This document shows, piece by piece, positions 1-5,842 of a DNA stretch of 6,169 bases. Numbering within the stretch: position 1 is the first letter of the stretch; every line of letters starts with the position of its first letter. This stretch comes from an uncultured Bacteroidota bacterium (GTDB lineage Bacteria; Bacteroidota; Bacteroidia; Flavobacteriales; Flavobacteriaceae). The translations under genes were made by a program, and so were the position numbers. The DNA is taken from assembly GCA_903888655.1 (NCBI GenBank), contig CAISUR010000143.1, forward strand, positions 1-6,169. Direction: 5' to 3'. The notes beneath the pieces were generated by a model, which had not been told where the DNA came from, made no database searches, and saw nothing but the letters and a program-made list of their open reading frames with translations.

Positions 1-20
1 ATATTAGATATTAGATATTA
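1..20. repeat. Short 7-bp tandem repeat at window edge
   Basis: The first 20 bases are almost three copies of the 7-mer ATATTAG (two complete, one lacking its final G). The array may continue beyond the left edge, so its true length is unknown. On the minus strand it would lie in the 5' untranslated leader of the gene transcribed from the promoter at 49-77. Such low-complexity AT repeats are common between genes in AT-rich Bacteroidota. I see no function in it. Confidence 0.55.
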
Positions 21-48
21 ACTTTTATGTTTTAAACGAAAAGCTGTG

Positions 49-77
49 CAAAGATAAAAAATAACCCGAAAGTTCAA
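49..77 (-). promoter_or_regulatory. Bacteroidota-type sigma-A promoter (TTG-N18-TATCTTTG) for the gene beyond the left edge
   Basis: On the minus strand TTG (77-75) is followed after 18 bases by TATCTTTG (56-49), then C. This matches the Bacteroidota housekeeping promoter, a -33 TTG box and a -7 TAnnTTTG box, with spacing in the range reported for Flavobacterium. Transcription would begin a few bases further on, near 42-45, and run off the left edge. The promoter lies inside the ftsZ terminator: its TTG is in the central part of the hairpin and its -7 box overlaps the last T of the U tract. The target gene is not visible. In flavobacteria a GatB/YqeY-domain gene often follows ftsZ, but that is background knowledge, not something seen here. 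Confidence 0.65.
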
Positions 78-90
78 TTGAAGTTTCGGG
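56..90 (-). terminator. Rho-independent terminator of the dcw operon, downstream of ftsZ
   Basis: On the minus strand CCCGAAA (90-84) pairs with TTTCGGG (71-65). The 12 bases between them contain TTCAATTGAA, itself palindromic, flanked by one C-C mismatch, so the whole 26 bases are an almost perfect palindrome. The stem is followed by TTA and six Ts (61-56), giving a U tract in the transcript. It lies 24 bp after the ftsZ stop, the right place to end the cluster's transcript. On the plus strand the same hairpin lacks a good T run, so termination in that direction looks weak. Confidence 0.85.
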
Positions 91-114
91 CTAATCATTT
101 AATCAAATTTCTAA

Positions 115-2061
115 TCAATCAACATTATCGTGTAAGAACGAATTATTAGAACGTAACTGCATATCATCATTACTGTCGGTTCCTAAAGACATTCTTGAAT
201 TGTTATTTAAATTTCTATTTTCAGTTAAATCAACACCCAACCTTTTGTAAGCGGGTTCTTTTTCTAATTCTTCTACACGAGAAGGATTATTATGGAATTT
301 ATAATTGAAGTCTTTAAGTTTGCGTCTTCTTTCATCTGCACGCAATTTTAAGGTTTCTTCAATAGTCATTTCAACTGGAGAAATATCATCGGTGTGTGTA
401 GCATAAGTAGGTTTTGAAGGTTCAGCCACTTTCATGGTAAAATTTAAGGATTCTTCTATTGGCTCTTGCTCCACTATTGCTGCTGGTTTAGACCCCAATA
501 AATCATTCTCTATTTCCATATACTCTTCTAAAGAATATTTAATAATTCCATTTTCATTCAATTCTGTTACTGGAACAAACTCGATTGGTTCATTAACTTT
601 TATGTCTTTGGTTTCTGATGACAAATCAAAAATGATTCTTTCATCCTCCATTCTATTTTCAACTGGTTTAGCAATAGGTAATTCAAATGAAAAAGTTATC
701 TGTTCTTCTTCTTTAGCAAAAAGTTGAGGCTCACTATTTGTTTGATTATTTACAGTTGGAGTTGTAAAGGTAAAATCGATGTCTTTAATAGGAGAAACAA
801 TTTCAAAAGTAACGTCTAAATTACGAATGAATTCGTTCATAGCAATTAAATCGCTTTCTTGCTTAGCAGCAACAATTGGTTGAACTTTTATTTCATCTTC
901 AATCAATTCAAATACAATTTTTTCTTCGATAATTTCGGCAGTGACTTCAATGGGTGTCTCTACCTTCGACTGAAAAAAATCAACTGGTTTTTGAGTTAAA
1001 TCACTAACTAATTTTTGTTCATCTTCTAATGAGTGAATTATTTTCTTTGGTTCAGTATTTACAATTTCGTTCTGTTGTTCTACATTAAAACCAGTGGCAA
1101 TGATGGTAACTGCGATAGCGTCTCCATGAGATTCGTCTTCGCCAACCCCCATAATGATGTTCGCATTAAATCCTGCTTCTGTTTGAATGTGATCATTGAT
1201 TTCTCCGATTTCATCAATCGTGATTTCACTAGTACCTGAAACGATAAGCAACAATACGTTTTTAGCGCCCGAAATTTTATTATCATTTAATAAAGGAGAA
1301 TCTAGTGCAGAAATAATAGCTTCTTTTGCTCTATTTTCACCGCTGGCAATAGCCGAACCCATGATAGCTGTCCCACTATTAGCTAGAACTGTTTTAGCAT
1401 CCTTTAAATCGATGTTTTGAGTGTAGTGGTGAGTTATTACTTCTGCAATACCGCGAGAGGCTGTAGCTAAAACTTCATCCGCTTTTGAGAAGCCTGCTTT
1501 AAAGCCTAAGTTTCCATATACCTCTCTTAATTTATTATTATTGATAACGATTAATGAATCTACTTGTTTTCTTAATCGTTCTACGCCAGCTAATGCTTGA
1601 TCTTGACGCACTTTTCCTTCAAATTGAAAAGGAATGGTAACGATACCAACTGTTAATATGTCTCGCTCTTTAGCCAATTGAGCAATAACTGGAGCTGCAC
1701 CAGTTCCTGTTCCTCCTCCCATTCCCGCAGTAATGAAAACCATCTTGGTATTGGTGTCTAACATGTTCTCAATATCGGCAATACTTTCAATAGCAGATTG
1801 CTGTCCTACATCAGGATTTGCTCCAGCTCCTAAACCTTCTGTTAGGTTGACACCTAATTGAATTTTATTGGGCACCGGACTATTTTGTAATGCTTGAGAA
1901 TCGGTATTACAAACGATAAAATCTACCCCTTTGATTCCTTGTTTAAACATGTGGTTGATTGCGTTGCTTCCCCCGCCACCAACACCGATAACTTTAATAA
2001 CATTTGATTGATTCTTTGGTAAATCAAATGAGATGCTTCCAAATTCTGAGTTGCTCATCAT
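115..2061 (-). CDS. ftsZ: Cell division protein FtsZ, long flavobacterial form (648 aa)
   Basis: FtsZ is the tubulin-like GTPase that assembles the cytokinetic Z ring at mid-cell. The GTPase core spans residues about 20-325: GVGGGGSNAI (26-35) opens the nucleotide fold, GGGTGTG (115-121) is the tubulin signature loop, and NIDLKDAKTVL (216-226) is the T7 synergy loop, with acidic residues D218 and D221 that act on GTP in the neighbouring subunit. An acidic, low-complexity linker (about 326-570) follows. Then come a charged conserved block (573-612, RADERRRKLKDF...AYKRLGV), an Asn-rich spacer and the terminal peptide LRSNNSFLHDNVD. The family core is about 320 aa and E. coli FtsZ is 383 aa; the extra length is typical of flavobacteria. 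The start is one of two adjacent ATGs (2061 or 2058), preceded by A-rich sequence rather than a clear Shine-Dalgarno. It is the last gene of the cluster, 125 bp after ftsA, with a terminator behind it. Confidence 0.98.
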   Translation of the reverse strand: MMSNSEFGSISFDLPKNQSNVIKVIGVGGGGSNAINHMFKQGIKGVDFIVCNTDSQALQNSPVPNKIQLGVNLTEGLGAGANPDVGQQSAIESIADIENMLDTNTKMVFITAGMGGGTGTGAAPVIAQLAKERDILTVGIVTIPFQFEGKVRQDQALAGVERLRKQVDSLIVINNNKLREVYGNLGFKAGFSKADEVLATASRGIAEVITHHYTQNIDLKDAKTVLANSGTAIMGSAIASGENRAKEAIISALDSPLLNDNKISGAKNVLLLIVSGTSEITIDEIGEINDHIQTEAGFNANIIMGVGEDESHGDAIAVTIIATGFNVEQQNEIVNTEPKKIIHSLEDEQKLVSDLTQKPVDFFQSKVETPIEVTAEIIEEKIVFELIEDEIKVQPIVAAKQESDLIAMNEFIRNLDVTFEIVSPIKDIDFTFTTPTVNNQTNSEPQLFAKEEEQITFSFELPIAKPVENRMEDERIIFDLSSETKDIKVNEPIEFVPVTELNENGIIKYSLEEYMEIENDLLGSKPAAIVEQEPIEESLNFTMKVAEPSKPTYATHTDDISPVEMTIEETLKLRADERRRKLKDFNYKFHNNPSRVEELEKEPAYKRLGVDLTENRNLNNNSRMSLGTDSNDDMQLRSNNSFLHDNVD

Positions 2062-2186
2062 ACTATTTTGGTTTTTCTTTACCCCAACCCTCTCTGCAAG
2101 AAAAAGAGATGAAATCTGTTTAATTTATATATTCTTTATTGTGGTTTTGTTATAATCTAAATCTAATATTTTAATCTTCTATTAAA
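2062..2186. other. ftsA-ftsZ intergenic spacer with weak hairpin
   Basis: This 125-bp AT-rich gap is the longest between genes in the window. I find no TAnnTTTG box on the minus strand, so I cannot point to a separate ftsZ promoter of the standard type. At 2081-2109 there is a less AT-rich patch, read on the plus strand as ACCCCAACCCTCTCTGC and then an A/G-rich half. TCTCT (2091-2095) can pair with AGAGA (2105-2109) across 9 bases, a weak hairpin. On the coding strand this gives two G runs (GGG-TT-GGGG) about 20-30 bases before the ftsZ start. It may be a decayed copy of a dispersed repeat or part of the ftsZ leader; neither is proven. Confidence 0.35.
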
Positions 2187-3578
2187 CTATTCTGCATTGT
2201 CTAAAAAGTCCTTGATTTTATCTACATACTTATCAAAAAATGATCTTCGTATTTTGTTTTCTGTAGTTTCAATTTCTCTTTCAACTTTGTTTACTGCTTT
2301 TGTTTCTTCAATTTCTTGAATGGGAGTTTCAATTGGTTCTTCAACAACAGGTCTAACAATCTGTTTTGGTTGAGGAGCCGCCTGAGTTACTTCCAGTTTA
2401 TAAGCACTTTGCGTATTATTAGCAATGCTGTTCATTACCAATCCAACGGCGGTAGCATATAAAGGACTTGATATATCTTCACTAGAATTTCCCGCTAAAT
2501 GCTCATTTGGATAACCAATTCTAGTATCCATACCCGTAATATATTCAACTAATTGTTTGATGTGTTGCAATTGTGAACCACCCCCTGTCAATACAATTCC
2601 AGCAATTAATTTTTTTCTAGGATCTTCATGTCCATATGCTTTAATTTCGGCAAAAACTTGCTCGATAATTTCAACAACTCGTGCATGGATGATTTTAGAC
2701 AAGTTTTTAAGAGATATTTCTTTTGGTTCTCTTCCTCTTAACCCTGGTATAGAAACTATTTCATTGTCTTTATTTTCTCCTGGCCAAGCCGAACCAAATT
2801 TCACTTTTAATAACTCTGCTTGCTTTTCAATAATAGAACAACCTTCTTTTATATCTTCTGTAATGACATTCCCACCAAAAGGTACTACAGCTGTATGACG
2901 AATGATTCCGTCTTTGAAGATGGCTAAATCTGTTGTTCCTCCACCGATGTCGATTAATGCTACACCCGCTTCTTTTTCCTCTTGACTCAAAACTGCATCA
3001 GCAGATGCTAATGGTTCTAATGTCAATCCAGATAACTCAATACCCGAACTCTGAATACATCTACCTACATTTCGAATAGAAGAAGCTTGTCCAACCACCA
3101 CATGAAAACTAGCTTCTAATCGTCCACCATACATTCCAATTGGTTCTTTGATTTCTGACTGTCCGTCGATTTTAAATTCTTGCGGCAACACGTGAATAAT
3201 TTCTTCACCTGGCAACATTGCTAATTTATTCACTTGATCAATTAACAACTGAATATCTTTTCCACTAATGACCTCTTCAGGATTGTTTCTACTGATGTAA
3301 TCGGTATGTTGAATACTTCGAATGTGTTGACCTGCAATACCAACAACAACATCATTAATTTTATATCCTGAATTTTCTTCAGCTTCCATAACGGCTTGTT
3401 GAATAGACTGAATCGTTTGAGTGATATTATTTACAACGCCTCTTGCCACTCCTAAACTTTTAGATTTTCCAATACCTAAAATTTCAAGTTTGCCGTATTC
3501 ATTTTTTTTACCAATCATGGCTACGATTTTCGTAGTTCCGATGTCTAAACCAACTGCTATGTTTTCTCTATTCTCCAT
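2187..3578 (-). CDS. ftsA: Cell division protein FtsA, actin-like Z-ring membrane tether (463 aa)
   Basis: FtsA is an actin-fold ATPase that binds the FtsZ C-terminal peptide and anchors Z-ring filaments to the inner membrane while recruiting later division proteins. Counting from the ATG at 3578, phosphate-1 is LDIGTTK (11-17), the family-specific SHS2/1C subdomain falls about 84-165, phosphate-2 is LIDIGGGTTDLAIF (208-221), and the adenosine motif is IVLTGGGSQL (328-337). A Pro/Glu-rich linker (about 400-440) leads to a C-terminal segment FFDKYVDKIKDFLDN (447-461), whose alternating aromatic and basic residues fit the amphipathic membrane-targeting helix. The reading frame stays open up to a TTG at 3599. 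I prefer the ATG because MENRENIAVGLDIG is the usual length ahead of phosphate-1. It lies 28 bp after ftsQ with no promoter seen, so it is probably cotranscribed. Confidence 0.97.
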   Translation of the reverse strand: MENRENIAVGLDIGTTKIVAMIGKKNEYGKLEILGIGKSKSLGVARGVVNNITQTIQSIQQAVMEAEENSGYKINDVVVGIAGQHIRSIQHTDYISRNNPEEVISGKDIQLLIDQVNKLAMLPGEEIIHVLPQEFKIDGQSEIKEPIGMYGGRLEASFHVVVGQASSIRNVGRCIQSSGIELSGLTLEPLASADAVLSQEEKEAGVALIDIGGGTTDLAIFKDGIIRHTAVVPFGGNVITEDIKEGCSIIEKQAELLKVKFGSAWPGENKDNEIVSIPGLRGREPKEISLKNLSKIIHARVVEIIEQVFAEIKAYGHEDPRKKLIAGIVLTGGGSQLQHIKQLVEYITGMDTRIGYPNEHLAGNSSEDISSPLYATAVGLVMNSIANNTQSAYKLEVTQAAPQPKQIVRPVVEEPIETPIQEIEETKAVNKVEREIETTENKIRRSFFDKYVDKIKDFLDNAE

Positions 3579-3606
3579 ATTGTCAATATAATTTGCCAAT
3601 TTATTT

Positions 3607-4329
3607 TTATTTTGAGCAAACCACTTGTTGCGTGAATCTCAAACTAATTTTTTTATATTTATTAAGTGTACTATCTAAAACTGCTTTCTGAAAAAAAGCT
3701 TTATAATTTTTAAACTTCCTTTCGACATTTATCATCTTTCCAAAATCTAACTGATAATCGAAATTTCTATTAGTCATCATCAATTCATCACCAGATAAAA
3801 TTTGCACACCAATTATGTTTTTTTTCAAAAACTCATCATCATAAATTAACTTCAAAATTTTAGACAAATCCTTCTTATTTTTATTAGTGATTTCTCCCGA
3901 AACCAATGGTACTCTTGCTGTATTTATCTCGGAGAGAGGCATTGTATTTCCTTCGTAATCAATGTAAAAAGACCCTAAATTATCAAACACTCTAGCAATA
4001 GGTGTTTTTTGTTTTACTAGTACCTTCAACACACCATCAACTGTAACAAAAACGTCAGATTTTTCAATCATTGGATGCTTGTTAATAGAATTTTCCAATT
4101 TGTTCAAATTTAAGTCCTCTTTTGCTATACTTCGCACATCACTTTTATTTTCTATTAACAATTTATTAACCGTTTCCTGTTTAACGAAATCGTTATTTTG
4201 TCCAACAAAAATAACCTCTGCCCGTTTTAATTTTCGGTGTGAATTTCTAATTGAGGTAAAGGAAAACAAGAAAATTACCAATGCTAACATTAGTACTAAT
4301 CTAATTGTATTCCAATTGAAAAATTTCAT
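3607..4329 (-). CDS. ftsQ: Cell division protein FtsQ/DivIB, bitopic divisome scaffold (240 aa)
   Basis: FtsQ is a single-pass inner-membrane protein whose periplasmic part scaffolds the FtsQLB subcomplex and controls septal synthesis. About eight cytoplasmic residues precede one hydrophobic segment (about 9-26, IRLVLMLALVIFLFSF), then a short basic stretch (RNSHRKLKR, 28-36). Next comes the POTRA-like region: VIFVGQNNDFV (39-49) begins it, and INKHPMIEKSDVFVTVDGVLK (82-102) is the characteristic end of the domain. The KQKTPIARV segment (106-114) begins the beta domain. The protein ends in ISLRFTQQVVCSK, a pattern I associate with Bacteroidota FtsQ. Overall identity across this family is low, so the call rests on topology, these motifs and the position between murC and ftsA. 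The start is an ATG 91 bp after the murC stop. Confidence 0.95.
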   Translation of the reverse strand: MKFFNWNTIRLVLMLALVIFLFSFTSIRNSHRKLKRAEVIFVGQNNDFVKQETVNKLLIENKSDVRSIAKEDLNLNKLENSINKHPMIEKSDVFVTVDGVLKVLVKQKTPIARVFDNLGSFYIDYEGNTMPLSEINTARVPLVSGEITNKNKKDLSKILKLIYDDEFLKKNIIGVQILSGDELMMTNRNFDYQLDFGKMINVERKFKNYKAFFQKAVLDSTLNKYKKISLRFTQQVVCSK

Positions 4330-4365
4330 ATATGTAAAATTTATTTATTATCGGTCATATATGGT

Positions 4366-4419
4366 ATCGCCCTTTTATTTAGTGGTGCTTGCTTGCGCAA
4401 ACTCGTTGTTAGTGGCGAT
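4366..4419. repeat. GC-rich palindromic patch between murC and ftsQ
   Basis: ATCGCC (4366-4371) and GGCGAT (4414-4419) form a perfect 6-bp inverted repeat enclosing 42 bases. Inside it TTAGTGG occurs twice as a direct repeat (4379-4385 and 4409-4415), and the centre holds the perfect palindrome TTGCGCAA (4393-4400). The patch is clearly richer in G and C than the surrounding DNA, which suggests either a dispersed repeat inserted in the spacer or a structured mRNA element. The core-site consensus of an integron attC (GTTRRRY) is not met. The same stretch lies within a 27-codon open frame on the minus strand (4424-4341). I cannot decide between these possibilities from the sequence. Confidence 0.45.
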
Positions 4420-4420
4420 T

Positions 4421-5761
4421 TCATAATAATGCATTTTTTATGGATGGAACTAACTCGCCAATATCTCCTGCTCCAATTGTCACAATTACGGTGGCATCGG
4501 AAGCTAAAATAGACGGAATCAAATCGGTTTTTGAAACTAATTTTTTATGTTCATTAGTCATTTTGGACATCAACCAAGTTGATGTAACCCCTTCCATTGG
4601 TAATTCACGAGCTGGATAAATATCTAACAATAAAACTTCATCAAATCGCGATAAACTTTTTGCAAAATCATCTGCAAAATCTTTGGTTCTACTGAATAAA
4701 TGCGGTTGAAAAATAGCCAATACTTTTTGATTTGAATACAATTCTCGAACAGCTTGATGCACCGCATTGATTTCGGTTGGATGATGCGCATAATCATCTA
4801 TATAAATGTGCTTTTCTGATTTTATTTGATAGGAAAATCTACGTTGTACTCCTTTGAACGAAGCCAAGGCTTTAGCAATGGATTCGGTTGAAATACCATA
4901 CGTTTTTGCCATCGCTAAAGCCATTAAAGCATTCATTAAATTGTGCCTTCCAGGTAATCCAAAGGCGATATTTTGTATAGTTTCTGAAGGTGTTTGCACA
5001 TCAAAAACATAAGCACTATTTTCAATTCTCACATTAAAGGCTTTGAAAGTTGCTTCTTCATTAACCGCAATAGTTAGTCCTTCTAAATCTAACCCTTTTG
5101 GAATGAACATTTTGGTTTTATCAGAGACTTTATCGGCAAATTCCCTAAACGATGCTTCGATGGCATTTTTATCTCCATAAATATCCAAATGGTCGGCGTC
5201 CATAGACGTTACACAAGCAATATTGGGATGAAGATGTAAAAAAGAACGATCAAATTCATCGGCTTCAACTACGGTAATTGTTTTGCCGCTTCCGATTAAA
5301 TTGGAATGGTAATTTTCTACAATTCCTCCTAGAAAAGCGGTAACATCGGCACCACTTTCGTATAAAATATGTCCAAGAATACTTGAGGTTGTTGTTTTTC
5401 CATGAGTTCCTGCGACTGCAAAACAGAAAGTATCTTTGGTAATCAAACCTAAAACCTCGGCACGTTTTTTTATGACATAATCTCTTTCGATAAAATAATT
5501 CCATTCGGAATGAGAAACAGGAACAGCCGGCGTAACAATTACTAATGTATTTTCGGAATAATAATAGCTTGGAATTAGACTAATATTGTCTTCAAAATGA
5601 ATAGTCATTCCGCCAGCAACTAGTTCGTCAGTAAGCATAGTTGGCGTTTTATCGTATCCCGAAACATTTTTACCAATATTTTGGAAATAGCGCGCTAAAG
5701 CACTCATTCCGATGCCTCCAATGCCGATGAAATAGACGTTATGTATTTGGTTTAGGTTCAT
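4421..5761 (-). CDS. murC: UDP-N-acetylmuramate--L-alanine ligase MurC (446 aa)
   Basis: MurC is the cytoplasmic ATP-dependent ligase that attaches L-alanine to UDP-MurNAc, the first amino acid of the peptidoglycan stem. The three Mur-ligase domains are present. The N-terminal Rossmann domain carries GIGGIGMS (13-20) for the UDP-sugar. The central ATPase domain has the P-loop GTHGKTTT (118-125), EADEFDRSF (166-174) and the SMDADHLDIYGD segment (186-197). FGLPGRHNLMNA (267-278) leads towards the C-terminal domain, with GVQRRF (304-309), DDYAHHPTEI (322-331), FQPHLFSRT (351-359) and TIGAGDI (428-434). Length is normal for the family. The frame is open to a TTG at 5779, but that codon lies inside a tandem repeat and adds only six residues, so the ATG at 5761 is the better start. 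It lies 81 bp after murG. Confidence 0.97.
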   Translation of the reverse strand: MNLNQIHNVYFIGIGGIGMSALARYFQNIGKNVSGYDKTPTMLTDELVAGGMTIHFEDNISLIPSYYYSENTLVIVTPAVPVSHSEWNYFIERDYVIKKRAEVLGLITKDTFCFAVAGTHGKTTTSSILGHILYESGADVTAFLGGIVENYHSNLIGSGKTITVVEADEFDRSFLHLHPNIACVTSMDADHLDIYGDKNAIEASFREFADKVSDKTKMFIPKGLDLEGLTIAVNEEATFKAFNVRIENSAYVFDVQTPSETIQNIAFGLPGRHNLMNALMALAMAKTYGISTESIAKALASFKGVQRRFSYQIKSEKHIYIDDYAHHPTEINAVHQAVRELYSNQKVLAIFQPHLFSRTKDFADDFAKSLSRFDEVLLLDIYPARELPMEGVTSTWLMSKMTNEHKKLVSKTDLIPSILASDATVIVTIGAGDIGELVPSIKNALL

Positions 5762-5765
5762 TTTA

Positions 5766-5803
5766 AATTTCAATTTCAAAATTCAATTTCAATTTCAAAA
5801 TTC
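5766..5803. repeat. 19-bp tandem duplication upstream of murC
   Basis: The unit AATTTCAATTTCAAAATTC occurs twice in perfect tandem (5766-5784 and 5785-5803), and the match runs two bases further (AA). It ends only four bases before the murC ATG on the coding strand, so it makes up the translation-initiation region of murC. The coding strand is A-rich there (repeated GAAATTGAAATT), in line with the unstructured, A-rich leaders that Bacteroidota ribosomes tolerate. Copy number could vary by slippage between strains. The alternative TTG start for murC (5779) lies within the first copy. Confidence 0.75.
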
Positions 5804-5830
5804 AACTTTTACTATTGACTTTTGAAATTG
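5790..5830. repeat. Perfect 11-bp inverted repeat in the murG-murC spacer
   Basis: CAATTTCAAAA (5790-5800) and TTTTGAAATTG (5820-5830) are exact reverse complements separated by 19 bases, so the murG-murC transcript can form a hairpin just ahead of murC. A second copy of the left arm at 5771-5781, supplied by the tandem duplication, could pair with the same right arm instead, giving two mutually exclusive folds. The stem is AT-rich, with only two G or C bases per arm, so it is weak. It lacks the GC stem plus T run of a terminator. Confidence 0.55.
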
Positions 5831-5842
5831 CTATTGACATTG

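Noticed and set aside
65..90. Bidirectional terminator
   Set aside because: The hairpin is symmetric, but only the minus-strand direction is followed by a clean T run, and no plus-strand gene ends here.
434..727. 97-codon plus-strand frame within the ftsZ linker
   Set aside because: A Ser-rich translation is expected when an acidic low-complexity linker is read antisense; no independent support.
2111..2186. Internal ftsZ promoter in the ftsA-ftsZ gap
   Set aside because: I found no TAnnTTTG on the minus strand; TATAAC is present but does not match the Bacteroidota box.
2557..2898. 113-codon plus-strand frame antisense to ftsA
   Set aside because: It lies wholly within strongly conserved ftsA sequence and its Cys/Ser/Pro-rich translation resembles no family I know; it is a shadow frame.
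3579..3599. Upstream TTG start for ftsA
   Set aside because: The codon at 3599 is TTG, and the extension is not part of the usual FtsA N terminus; the ATG at 3578 fits better.
4366..4419. Integron attC site
   Set aside because: The TTGTTAGTGG end looks superficially similar, but the GTTRRRY/RYYYAAC core pair is absent and there is no integrase or cassette context.
4079..4426. 115-codon plus-strand frame across ftsQ and the spacer
   Set aside because: The hydrophobic-looking end is the reverse of the ftsQ membrane segment and spacer; no promoter or family signature supports it.
5762..5779. Upstream TTG start for murC
   Set aside because: It lies in the tandem repeat and adds KLKFK-type residues encoded by the repeat itself; the ATG at 5761 gives the normal MurC start.
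5762..5842. CRISPR-like array
   Set aside because: Two adjoining 19-bp AT-rich units without spacers are a tandem duplication, not repeats separated by unique spacers.
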